Below are positions 1 to 6,744 of a DNA stretch of 26,709 nt, piece by piece. This stretch comes from 66-474 sp036759545. GTDB taxonomy: Bacteria > Pseudomonadota > Gammaproteobacteria > Xanthomonadales > Rhodanobacteraceae. The notes beneath the pieces are model-generated. The model worked only from the letters and a program-made list of their open reading frames with translations. It was not told the origin of the DNA and did not search any database. Made by a program: the position numbers and the translations under genes. Each line of letters starts with the position of its first letter. Position 1 is the stretch's first letter. The stretch lies in NCBI GenBank assembly GCA_036759545.1, contig DAIOUL010000032.1:1-26709 (forward strand). The letters are read 5' to 3'.

Positions 1-1
1 G

Positions 2-55
2 TACGATCCCGTGGTGCGCAAGCACGTGATCTACAAGGAAGGCAAGATCAAGTGA
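2..55 (+). CDS. rpmG: 50S ribosomal protein L33, C-terminal fragment
   Basis: Only the last 17 codons lie in the window, ending in TGA at 53-55. The translated tail, YDPVVRKHVIYKEGKIK, matches the highly conserved C-terminus of bacterial L33 (E. coli ends FDPVVRQHVIYKEAKIK). L33 is a small protein of the large ribosomal subunit near the E site. In this group it usually follows rpmB (L28), which would lie left of the window. A rho-independent terminator 78 bp downstream probably ends the transcript. The identification rests on the conserved tail only, but that tail is distinctive. Confidence 0.93.
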   Translation, partial: YDPVVRKHVIYKEGKIK

Positions 56-94
56 CGTTCTGACGCGTGCGCGAAGCGCACGCCTTTGTCAGAA

Positions 95-122
95 CGTCAT
101 CCCGGCGAAAGCCGGGATCCAG
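95..122. repeat. Dispersed palindromic repeat, copy 1
   Basis: This 28-bp unit reads CGTCATCCCGG, then CGAAAG, then CCGGGATCCAG. CCCGGC and GCCGGG form a short hairpin. Units of this form are common intergenic repeats in GC-rich proteobacteria, including xanthomonads. It is preceded by CGCCTTTGTC (81-90), which also precedes copy 3, so the repeated unit may be longer than the core. Confidence 0.7.
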
Positions 123-132
123 TGTCAAATGC

Positions 133-161
133 AAGCCCGCCGCAGGCGGGCTTTCCTTTTT
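133..161 (+). terminator. Rho-independent terminator after rpmG
   Basis: AAGCCCGCC (133-141), loop GCA, GGCGGGCTT (145-153) form a perfect 9-bp GC-rich stem. It is followed by a T-rich run (TTTCCTTTTT). It lies just downstream of the rpmG stop on the same strand and is the likely end of that transcript. Confidence 0.8.
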
Positions 162-172
162 GGGCAGGATGT

Positions 173-217
173 CGTCATCCCGTGCAGCACATGGATGTGC
201 GCTGACACGGGATCCAG
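173..217. repeat. Dispersed palindromic repeat, copy 2 (expanded centre)
   Basis: It begins CGTCATCCCGTG and ends CACGGGATCCAG, the same ends as copy 1. The centre is enlarged to about 21 bp and contains its own imperfect hairpin (GCACAT/ATGTGC). It is a degenerate member of the same family. Confidence 0.6.
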
Positions 218-259
218 TGCCTTTACGCGTTCGCGTCTTTGCGGACGCCTTTGTCGATG

Positions 260-300
260 CGTCATCCCCAGCCGTGCGTGGCGCGGAAACCGGGATCCAG
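260..300. repeat. Dispersed palindromic repeat, copy 3 (degenerate)
   Basis: It begins CGTCATCCCC and ends ACCGGGATCCAG, again with an enlarged, imperfect centre. The CGCCTTTGTC motif at 247-256 precedes it as in copy 1, indicating that the two units share flanking sequence beyond the core. Confidence 0.6.
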
Positions 301-301
301 C

Positions 302-337
302 TCAACAAAAACCCGCCGGGTGGCGGGTTTTTTTGTT
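302..337 (-). terminator. Rho-independent terminator, probably bidirectional
   Basis: AAAAACCCGCC (307-317), loop GGGT, GGCGGGTTTTT (322-332) form an 11-bp stem with A-tract and T-tract flanks, so it can work in either direction. The nearest gene reading into it is the leftward desaturase, which stops 25 bp away, so it is assigned to that strand. It may also stop any readthrough from rpmG. Confidence 0.75.
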
Positions 338-359
338 GCCGCAATTCAGACGAAGGAAC

Positions 360-1556
360 TCACGCCCTCGCCACCGCATATCGCTTCAACCGCGCGGCGT
401 ATTCGGCCAGCAGGCGGTTGCCGCTCATCTCCGCTTCGTGAATCCACTGCTGCAACGAAGCCAGCGCGGATTCGGGTCTGCGTTGTTCGATCAAAGCGGC
501 CAGCCGCGCGCGGTAGTCGATCACGGTGCGCAGACGCGGGCGCTTCTCGATCGCGGCATCCAGACGGCTGCGCGCTTCGGAGTCCAGCCAGCGGCCGCCG
601 TCGGCCAGTGCGCGCCGCAGGCGCCGCGGCAGCTTCTTGCGCAGGTTCGCGCCGGCGCTCAGCGCTTCCTCGCGCAGGGTCGGCTTGATCACCAGCTTGT
701 AGTAATCGGTCATCGCCTGGAAGCGGTGGGTCAACAATGCCTTCAGCGTTTCCGCGTCGGGCAGGTTGACGTTCGGGCGGACATCCAGCGACGGCGCCAC
801 GCGCAGCACTTTCGCCAGACCGATCTTCTGCAGGCCGCAGATTACCGCCCAGCCCATGTCGAATTCGAAACGGCGCAACGCGAAGCGCGCGGAACTCGGG
901 AACGCATGGTGGTTGTTGTGCAGCTCCTCTCCGCCGACCCAGAAACCCCACGGCGTGAGATTGGTCGCGGTGTCGCTGGTTTCGAAATTGCGATAGCCCC
1001 ACCAGTGGCCGATGCCGTTGACCACGCCGGCGGCCCAGAACGGGATCCACGCCATCTGCACGGCCCAGATCGCCGCACCCAGCGCGCCGAACAGCAGCAG
1101 ATTGATCACCATCATCAGGCTGACGCCAAGATAGGGATGCCTGGAATAAAGGTGACGCTCGATCCAGTCGTCCGGCGTGCCGCGGCCGTATTTTTCCAGA
1201 TCTTCCGCATTGGCGGCGGCGCTGCGGTATAGCTCCACGCCTTCGAAGAACACCTTCCTGATGCCCAGCACCTGCGGACTGTGCGGATCTTCTTCTGTTT
1301 CGCAATGGGCGTGGTGCTTGCGGTGCACGGCCACCCACTCCTTGGTGACCATTCCCGTGGACAACCAATTCCAGAACCGCAGCACGTGCGATACCACCGG
1401 GTGGAAATCCACGCCGCGATGTGCCTGGCTGCGATGCAGATAAAGGGTGACGGCGAAGATGGTGAGCTGGGTGGTGACCAGCACGTACAGCGCTATGCCG
1501 AGCCAGCCCGCGTGCGCGAGGCCGTGCCCGGCAAAGTTGAGAAGGAAATCGATCAT
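360..1556 (-). CDS. Acyl-CoA/acyl-lipid delta-9 fatty acid desaturase (DesA-like)
   Basis: This 398-aa membrane di-iron desaturase inserts a cis double bond into saturated acyl chains in the inner membrane and uses O2 and electrons. All three histidine boxes are present: HRSQAHR (41-47), HRKHHAHCETEEDPH (78-92) and ELHNNHH (211-217). Hydrophobic segments near 20-40, 148-165 and 168-185 fit the family topology. About 120 residues after the last box form an Arg/Ala-rich helical tail, as in the longer pseudomonad DesA type. The start at 1556 gives a normal N-terminus; no strong Shine-Dalgarno is visible, and an open frame continues upstream without conserved features. It is divergent from the ABC operon and ends just before a terminator. 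I am sure of the family; regioselectivity is inferred. Confidence 0.9.
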   Translation of the reverse strand: MIDFLLNFAGHGLAHAGWLGIALYVLVTTQLTIFAVTLYLHRSQAHRGVDFHPVVSHVLRFWNWLSTGMVTKEWVAVHRKHHAHCETEEDPHSPQVLGIRKVFFEGVELYRSAAANAEDLEKYGRGTPDDWIERHLYSRHPYLGVSLMMVINLLLFGALGAAIWAVQMAWIPFWAAGVVNGIGHWWGYRNFETSDTATNLTPWGFWVGGEELHNNHHAFPSSARFALRRFEFDMGWAVICGLQKIGLAKVLRVAPSLDVRPNVNLPDAETLKALLTHRFQAMTDYYKLVIKPTLREEALSAGANLRKKLPRRLRRALADGGRWLDSEARSRLDAAIEKRPRLRTVIDYRARLAALIEQRRPESALASLQQWIHEAEMSGNRLLAEYAARLKRYAVARA

Positions 1557-1607
1557 GTGTTCAGGGGATGCTCTTGTGAAAAGTACGGCCGGGATGGCCG
1601 CTTTCTG

Positions 1608-1649
1608 ATCCTGCCGACCAGGGATGGTTGCAAGATCAACCTGCAGGAT
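1608..1649. promoter_or_regulatory. Nested inverted repeat in divergent intergenic region (candidate operator)
   Basis: Outer arms ATCCTGC (1608-1614) and GCAGGAT (1643-1649) enclose an inner hairpin GGTTG (1626-1630) CAAGAT CAACC (1637-1641). It lies in the 205-bp gap between the desaturase and ABC ATPase start codons, where a regulator of either gene could bind. The symmetry is seen; a regulatory role is inference. Confidence 0.35.
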
Positions 1650-1702
1650 TGATGCCGGGTTTCCGGCCAGTTTAAGGGAACGCCACCACAGCCGCCACCC
1701 GC

Positions 1703-1732
1703 TTGTTAGACCGATATGCGGCCCTTCACAAT
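1703..1732 (+). promoter_or_regulatory. Candidate sigma70 promoter for the ABC operon
   Basis: TTGTTA (1703-1708) and CACAAT (1727-1732) are separated by 18 bp. A start of transcription near 1740 would leave a leader of about 22 nt before the ATG at 1762, similar to other candidate promoters here. Both boxes are imperfect. Confidence 0.35.
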
Positions 1733-1761
1733 GCGTTGCAAGTTCGGGGAAAGTTTTTCGC

Positions 1762-2496
1762 ATGCCCATCGCTTCGCCTTTGCTGCTGCTTGAGCACGTC
1801 GGACGGCGCCTCGCCGGGCGCGAAGTGGTCAGCGATGTGACCTTCAGCGTCGCCCGCGGCGAGGTGCTGGGGCTGCTGGGCGTCAACGGTGCCGGCAAAT
1901 CCACGACGCTCGCGATGATCGCGGGCGTGCTGGCGCCGGATTCGGGCGTGGTGAAGCTGGATGGCTTCGATCTGCATGAACACAGCGCAACGGTCCGAAC
2001 GCGCATCGGTTATCTGCCGGAAAACGTGCCGCTCTGGCCGGAACTGACGGTGCGCGAATATCTCGATGCCTGCGGCCGCTTGCGTGGCATGGATCGCGCC
2101 GCGCGCAACCGCGCGATCGACCGCGAACTGCTGCGGCTGGATCTGTCAGGTTTGGCGAACCGCCTGAGCGGACAATTGTCGCTGGGCCAGAAACGCCGCC
2201 TCGGCCTGGCGCAAGCGCTGCTGCACGACCCGGAACTGCTGGTGCTGGATGAGCCCGGCAACGGACTCGATCCGGTGCAGACGGCGCAATTGCGCGAGCT
2301 GGTCCGCACGCTGTCCGAATCGCGCGCGACGATCATCTCGACGCACGTGCTGGGCGAAGTGGAAGCGATGTGCGACCGCGTGGTGATCCTTCACGAAGGC
2401 CGCGTGCGCTACGACGCTGCGCTGGCCGCCGATCGCGGCGCGCTGGATCGCGCGTTCCTGGCGATCGCGCGTGGCAGCACGAAGGCCGCTGCATGA
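1762..2496 (+). CDS. ABC transporter ATP-binding protein (GldA-like)
   Basis: This is a 244-aa nucleotide-binding subunit. Walker A GVNGAGKST is at 40-48, the signature LSLGQ at 139-143, Walker B LLVLDEP at 159-165 and the switch histidine at H195. The YLPEN segment (84-88) at the Q-loop region is typical of ABC-2 exporters of the CcmA/NatA/GldA type. It drives the permease encoded next, which overlaps it by ATGA at 2493-2496, implying translational coupling. The following GldG-like and DUF4340 genes make a GldA-like assignment better than a drug-exporter one. The ATG at 1762 is chosen because homology begins right after it and a GGGGAAAG purine run lies upstream. The substrate is unknown. 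Confidence 0.9.
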   Translation: MPIASPLLLLEHVGRRLAGREVVSDVTFSVARGEVLGLLGVNGAGKSTTLAMIAGVLAPDSGVVKLDGFDLHEHSATVRTRIGYLPENVPLWPELTVREYLDACGRLRGMDRAARNRAIDRELLRLDLSGLANRLSGQLSLGQKRRLGLAQALLHDPELLVLDEPGNGLDPVQTAQLRELVRTLSESRATIISTHVLGEVEAMCDRVVILHEGRVRYDAALAADRGALDRAFLAIARGSTKAAA

Positions 2497-3248
2497 GCAT
2501 GCTTTCGATCGCGCGTCTTGATCTGAAGCGGCTCGCGGTGCGCCCTTATCCCTGGACGCTGGGCGCGATCGCGCTGGCGATCATGGCCTGGCTGTTTTTG
2601 ACCGATCTGAACGTTTTTTTGACTTTGCAGCCCAAACTCGCCGCGCAGGAAGGCAATCTCGGTTACACCGATCTCGTCGCCGCGCCGCACCTGCTTACCT
2701 TCATGCAATTGTCGCTGCTGATCGCGCCGCTAATCACCATGCACGCGATCGCGGGCGAACGCCGTGCGCACACGCTGCCGCTGCTGTTCGCGGCGGGAAT
2801 GCCGCCCGCGCGGATCGTGCTGGGCAAATTTTTTGCGGCGCTGGTTTATCTGTGGCTGCTGCTGATCGTGATCGCGCTGATGCCGCTGACGCTGGCGCAT
2901 TCCACTTCTCCGGATTGGGGCCAGTTCGGCGCGGCGCTGCTGGGCTGCGCGCTGTGCATCGCCGCGTTGATCGCGATCGGGGTCGCGTGTTCCGCGTTCG
3001 CTTCGCATCCGGCGTTGGCAGCCACGGCGGCGCTGTTGATCGCACTGATCCTGACGATGCTGGATCGCGGCGCGCAGATGAGCGGAGTGCAGAGCGGCTG
3101 GCTCGAGTATCTCGCGCTGCCCACGCATCTGACGCCATTCCTGCACGGCCTGGTGCGCAGCGTGGACGTGATTTACTTCGTGCTGATCATCGCGCTCTCA
3201 CTGGCATTCGCTGCGCGGCGGCTCGCCGCCGAGAAGGTGCGCGGTTGA
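2493..3248 (+). CDS. ABC-2 type permease (GldF-like)
   Basis: This 251-aa inner-membrane protein has about six predicted helices, near residues 22-40, 66-87, 112-134, 146-168, 173-190 and 226-242. The segment AGERRAHTLPLL (87-98) is the cytoplasmic E-R-x-x-x-T-L motif usual in ABC-2 permeases after the second helix. It should form the channel with the ATPase encoded upstream. The gene starts inside the ATPase stop (ATGA), and its own TGA overlaps the next ATG by one base (TGATG at 3246-3250), so the three genes are almost certainly one operon. The transported substrate cannot be read from sequence. Confidence 0.87.
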   Translation: MSMLSIARLDLKRLAVRPYPWTLGAIALAIMAWLFLTDLNVFLTLQPKLAAQEGNLGYTDLVAAPHLLTFMQLSLLIAPLITMHAIAGERRAHTLPLLFAAGMPPARIVLGKFFAALVYLWLLLIVIALMPLTLAHSTSPDWGQFGAALLGCALCIAALIAIGVACSAFASHPALAATAALLIALILTMLDRGAQMSGVQSGWLEYLALPTHLTPFLHGLVRSVDVIYFVLIIALSLAFAARRLAAEKVRG

Positions 3249-4603
3249 TGCGGCGTCGTTTCAGTGAACACGCGGATGCGTGGCTGTACGCCGCGCTGCT
3301 GTTGATCGGCGCGGCCTGCATCGCGCTGCTGTCGGCGCGGTTCGATTTCGTCGCCGACTGGAGCAAGGGCGCACGCGCCAGCATTTCGCCGCAATCCCAG
3401 GCCATCCTGAAGCAACTGCCGGGTGAACTCGATGTAGTGAGTTATGCACGGCCCGGAGAATTGCGCGAGTTGACCCGCACCGTCATCGAGAAGTGGCAGC
3501 GTTTCAAACCGGATCTGAAACTCTCCTTCGTCGATCCCGATGCCGATCCCGCCGCGCTGCGCCAGGCCGGTATCGGTGTGGACGGTGAAATCGTGCTGAA
3601 GTGGCACGGCCGCGAGCAACACGTGGTGCAACTGGACGAACGCGATTTCGGCAATGCGCTGGCGCGTTTGACGCGCGGGCGCGATCGCTTGGTCGCGTTC
3701 ATTACCGGCGACGGCGAACGCTCACCCGACGGCAAGGCGAATGCGGATGTCAGCCTGTTTGCCGAGCAACTGAAGCAACAAGGGATTCGCGCGCTTTCGT
3801 TGAACCTGGCGCAGAGTGCGTCGATACCGGGCAACACCGATCTGGTAGTGCTGGCCAGCCCGCAGGCGGAACTGTCGTCGCAATCGGTGAAGACGCTCAC
3901 CGACTGGATCGCGCGCGGCGGCAACTTCCTGTGGCTGACCGAACCGGGAAACGACGATCTCGGTCTGTCGCCGCTCGGCCAAGTGCTGGATGTACGCATA
4001 CTGCCGGGCATGCTGGTGGACGGCGCGGGCGCCAAGCTCGGCATCGGCGATCCTCGCATGGTGGTCGCCAACGATTACCCGCCGCAGGCGATCACAAGCG
4101 GCTTCCAGGTCAACACGCTGTTTCCGCAGGCCGCAGCGCTCGCCGCCGCCAGCGGCGCGCAATGGTCGATCCATCCGATCCTCGACAGCAGCGCGCAGAG
4201 CTGGAACCAGATCGCAGCCGTAGATCCGAGCCAGCCGTCGACGATCAAGTACGACGCGGGCACGGGCGAACTGCGCGGGCCGCTGGATTTCGGGTTCGCG
4301 CTGTCGCGCCTGTCGCCCAGTCCCGACAAGAGCGAGCAGCGCGCGGTGGTGATCGGCGATGGCGATTTTCTTTCCAACACCTATTTGAACAACGGCGGCA
4401 ACCGCGCCTTCGGCCAGCGCGTGTTCGACTGGCTGCTGGGCGATGACGCACTGGTTTCCCTGCCGCCGCGCGGCGCACCCGATCGCGTGATCCATCTGAC
4501 GCAGACAGATCTGGCGCTGGTGACCTGGGGCTGGCTGATCGCCGTGCCGGTCATCCTGCTCGCCATCGGTATCGTGATCGGCGTGCGCCGCCGGCGCCGA
4601 TGA
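3248..4603 (+). CDS. GldG-like ABC transporter auxiliary protein
   Basis: This 451-aa protein has one N-terminal helix (about 12-30), a large soluble domain and a C-terminal helix (about 424-446) followed by five arginines. The middle domain should therefore face the periplasm, with both ends inside. The layout, and the conserved-looking segment GDGDFLSN (370-377) followed by FDWLLGDD, match the GldG / 'ABC transporter auxiliary' family (PF09822 type, named from memory, not searched). In Bacteroidetes GldA, GldF and GldG are required for gliding; in proteobacteria the role is unknown. It overlaps the permease by one base and the next gene by four (ATGA at 4600-4603). Gliding itself is not implied. 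Confidence 0.8.
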   Translation: MRRRFSEHADAWLYAALLLIGAACIALLSARFDFVADWSKGARASISPQSQAILKQLPGELDVVSYARPGELRELTRTVIEKWQRFKPDLKLSFVDPDADPAALRQAGIGVDGEIVLKWHGREQHVVQLDERDFGNALARLTRGRDRLVAFITGDGERSPDGKANADVSLFAEQLKQQGIRALSLNLAQSASIPGNTDLVVLASPQAELSSQSVKTLTDWIARGGNFLWLTEPGNDDLGLSPLGQVLDVRILPGMLVDGAGAKLGIGDPRMVVANDYPPQAITSGFQVNTLFPQAAALAAASGAQWSIHPILDSSAQSWNQIAAVDPSQPSTIKYDAGTGELRGPLDFGFALSRLSPSPDKSEQRAVVIGDGDFLSNTYLNNGGNRAFGQRVFDWLLGDDALVSLPPRGAPDRVIHLTQTDLALVTWGWLIAVPVILLAIGIVIGVRRRRR

Positions 4604-5091
4604 AACGCGCGGTTCGCAATCGCTTGCTGCTGTTGTGCGCCGTGATCGTACTGGTCGCGGTCGTGCTATGGCTCGGGCTGCGCGACGAACGGCGCGCGCC
4701 GCTGGCACTCACGGAGCTTGATCCAGATTCGGTCGCGCGTATCGAACTCACCATTGCGCAGGGCACGCCGCAAGTCTTCGAGAAACGCGATGGTCACTGG
4801 TGGCGCACCGCGCCGACCAAGACGCGCGGCAACGACGAGCGCGTGCAGCGGCTGGCGAATCTGGCTGCCACGCCGGTGGCGCGTTGGGTGAACGCAGATG
4901 ATTTCGATCCGGCGAAAATCGGTTTGACGCAACCCGCCGCCACACTGGTGCTGGACAACGTCACCCTGCGTTACGGCGCGTTGAGCGCGCTGGACGAGCT
5001 GCGCTATGTGCAGATCAACGGGCGCGTCGCACTTGTGTCGCGACAGTACAGTCCCGAGATCACGCTGGCGATGAAATCGGTCCGCGACTGA
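4600..5091 (+). CDS. DUF4340-like membrane-anchored protein, short form
   Basis: This 163-aa protein has a basic start and one helix at about 8-27, with the rest predicted outside the cytoplasm. The pattern of the soluble part (VARIELTIAQ, FEKRDGHWWR, DDFDPAKIGLTQP, then short beta-like segments) is that of DUF4340 proteins, which commonly follow GldG-like genes. Family members I recall are often about 300 residues or more, so this looks like one repeat of the domain only. It is probably the fourth component of the ABC module. Its stop overlaps the mutM ATG by one base (TGATG at 5089-5093). The function is unknown. Confidence 0.68.
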   Translation: MKRAVRNRLLLLCAVIVLVAVVLWLGLRDERRAPLALTELDPDSVARIELTIAQGTPQVFEKRDGHWWRTAPTKTRGNDERVQRLANLAATPVARWVNADDFDPAKIGLTQPAATLVLDNVTLRYGALSALDELRYVQINGRVALVSRQYSPEITLAMKSVRD

Positions 5092-5903
5092 TGCCCGAAC
5101 TCCCCGAAGTCGAAACCACGCGCCGCGGCATCGCGCCGCACGTGGAGGGCCGCGTGATCGAACGCGTGATCCTGCGCCGCAACGACCTGCGCTGGCCGAT
5201 CCCGCGCGCGATCCGCACCAGGTTGCCGGGCCAGCGCGTCGAAGCCGTCACACGCCGCGCCAAATATCTGCTGCTGCACACGCAGGCCGGCGCGGCGCTG
5301 CTGCATCTGGGCATGTCGGGTTCTTTGCGCATCGTCGATGCAGATGCAAAACCGCGCACGCACGATCATTACGATCTGGTGCTGGATTCCGGCAACGCGC
5401 TGCGCTTCAACGATCCGCGCCGTTTCGGTTCGCTGCTGTGGCAGAAGCCCGGCGAAACGCATCCGCTGCTGCGCGATCTCGGTCCCGAGCCGTTATCCGC
5501 CGAGTTCGACAGCGAGTGGTTGTGGGCGCGCTCGCGCGGACGCAGCGCACCGGTGAAAAGTTTCCTGATGGATCAGCGCAATGTGGTTGGAGTCGGCAAC
5601 ATCTACGCGAACGAAGCGCTGTTCGCGGCCGGCATCCATCCCAGACGCGCGGCCGGATCGGTCGCGCGCGCGCGTTACGGAAAACTCGCGGACGAAATCC
5701 GCCGCGTGCTGCTGTACGCGATCACCCGCGGCGGTACCACGCTGCGCGACTTTCTCGCACCCGATGGCGAGCCGGGCTACTTCGAGCAGGAATTGTTCGT
5801 CTATGGCCGTGCCGGTGAACCGTGCAAGGTGTGCGGCACAAAGATCCGCTCGGCCGTGATCGGGCAGCGGATGACGTATTGGTGTCTGAAGTGTCAAAGG
5901 TAG
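5091..5903 (+). CDS. mutM: Formamidopyrimidine-DNA glycosylase (Fpg/MutM)
   Basis: This 270-aa bifunctional base-excision repair enzyme removes 8-oxoguanine and formamidopyrimidines and cleaves the abasic site by beta,delta-elimination. The catalytic N-terminus PELPEVE is intact (nucleophile P2 after Met removal, E3), as is K58 in the RRAKYL motif. The helix-two-turn-helix region carries DQRNVVGVGNIYANE. A C-terminal zinc finger has C245, C248, C265 and C268 with R260 in its loop. The length is normal for the family. It is the last gene of the ABC run, coupled by TGATG to the DUF4340 gene; this looks like organisational rather than functional linkage. Its TAG stop is the beginning of a palindromic repeat. 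Confidence 0.97.
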   Translation: MPELPEVETTRRGIAPHVEGRVIERVILRRNDLRWPIPRAIRTRLPGQRVEAVTRRAKYLLLHTQAGAALLHLGMSGSLRIVDADAKPRTHDHYDLVLDSGNALRFNDPRRFGSLLWQKPGETHPLLRDLGPEPLSAEFDSEWLWARSRGRSAPVKSFLMDQRNVVGVGNIYANEALFAAGIHPRRAAGSVARARYGKLADEIRRVLLYAITRGGTTLRDFLAPDGEPGYFEQELFVYGRAGEPCKVCGTKIRSAVIGQRMTYWCLKCQR

Positions 5904-5995
5904 GAGCGCGCCTGCGCGCGACTCCCGGAAAACCATCCCCACCCAACCTCCCCTTGAAGGGGAGGGCAAGCGATCGCGCGCAGGCGCGATCCTAC
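5900..5995. repeat. REP-like palindromic element spanning two converging stop codons
   Basis: The left arm at 5900-5921 (GTAGGAGCGCGCCTGCGCGC, then GA) and the right arm at 5974-5995 are reverse complements over 22 bp with one mismatch. Between them lies a second hairpin, CCTCCCCT (5947-5954) and AGGGGAGG (5958-5965). GTAGGAGCG...-type units are widespread in xanthomonad genomes. The TAG of mutM (5901-5903) and the TAG of the opposing gene (5992-5994 read on the minus strand) both lie in the GTAG tips of the arms. The folded element may also act as a bidirectional transcription stop, as no other terminator is seen here. Confidence 0.8.
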
Positions 5996-6744
5996 ATCGG
6001 CCAGACAAACTCCAGGTGCACATTGTTGAACTGCGGATCTTCCAGCGATCCGCCCAGATGCGCGACAAGACCCGGCGGCACGCCTTCGGCTTCCAATGCG
6101 GTGCCGTCGACGAAACGCATGCCCTGCGCCTGCAGTTCCGCCAGCCGTATCGCGATCGCGCCCGCGCGTTCGACTTCCGTTTGCGGCACACGGCGGACGC
6201 TGATATCCGGCCGCGCGAACTTGCGCATGCCGCGGGTGCGCACCCAAGCGCCATCGTCTTCGTCGTGCGCGAGGATCAGCAGGTGTGCGCGGATCGATGC
6301 GCCGCCATCGGCGTAGCGTTCGCGCCACGCATCGACCGGAAACAGCGCCAGGATCTGCGGGTCGATCACCACCCGGCCGCCGGCATCCAGCAACGCACCG
6401 ACCACGCCGAGCGTGTCGCGCAGATAATCGAGCGATTCCGGATCGTCGATCTCGCCGCGCAGCATGATGCACTCGCTTGCTGCGCGCGCAACCCTGAAGG
6501 TTTCGGGATCATCGTTGCGCAGCAACTCGCCCAGCGCGCCTCGCAGCGGATGGCCTTCCCAGTGCGCCAGCGTGTTCTTGTCGAAACGGTGCATCGTGAT
6601 GCCGGCGGGCAGGCCGGCGCTGCCATGACGGCCGATGTCGAGTTTCAGTTCTTTCGCAAACTCGCCGAACACGAAGTACAGCAGCATCGCGCGCGATGCG
6701 CTGCGCCAGAAATACGGTCGCGTCCACGGCGCGGCGTCGATCAT
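5992..6744 (-). CDS. Conserved-looking protein of unknown function, coupled to tdk
   Basis: This is a 250-aa soluble protein with no signal peptide or membrane helix. I do not recognise its family. Visible features are a central acidic stretch (HDEDDGAW), followed by TRGMRKFARPDISVRRVP. The latter resembles the 'H/RG-x-x-KFGRPD' segment seen in several unnamed DUF families. The start is well supported: AAGGAG lies 8 nt before the ATG at 6744. The ATG overlaps the tdk stop (ATGA), so translation is probably coupled to thymidine kinase. The C-terminus ends ...EFVWPM just before a TAG supplied by the palindromic repeat. A link to nucleotide metabolism is possible but rests on position only. Confidence 0.75.
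   Translation of the reverse strand: MIDAAPWTRPYFWRSASRAMLLYFVFGEFAKELKLDIGRHGSAGLPAGITMHRFDKNTLAHWEGHPLRGALGELLRNDDPETFRVARAASECIMLRGEIDDPESLDYLRDTLGVVGALLDAGGRVVIDPQILALFPVDAWRERYADGGASIRAHLLILAHDEDDGAWVRTRGMRKFARPDISVRRVPQTEVERAGAIAIRLAELQAQGMRFVDGTALEAEGVPPGLVAHLGGSLEDPQFNNVHLEFVWPM

Noticed and set aside
56..359. CRISPR array in the repeat cluster
   Set aside because: Only three degenerate units with unequal spacing and internal palindromes; no uniform spacers and no cas genes.
129..1232. Long open frames opposite and beside the desaturase
   Set aside because: They run antisense to a gene with intact catalytic histidine boxes and translate to low-complexity Arg/Ala/Gln text, typical of shadow frames in GC-rich DNA.
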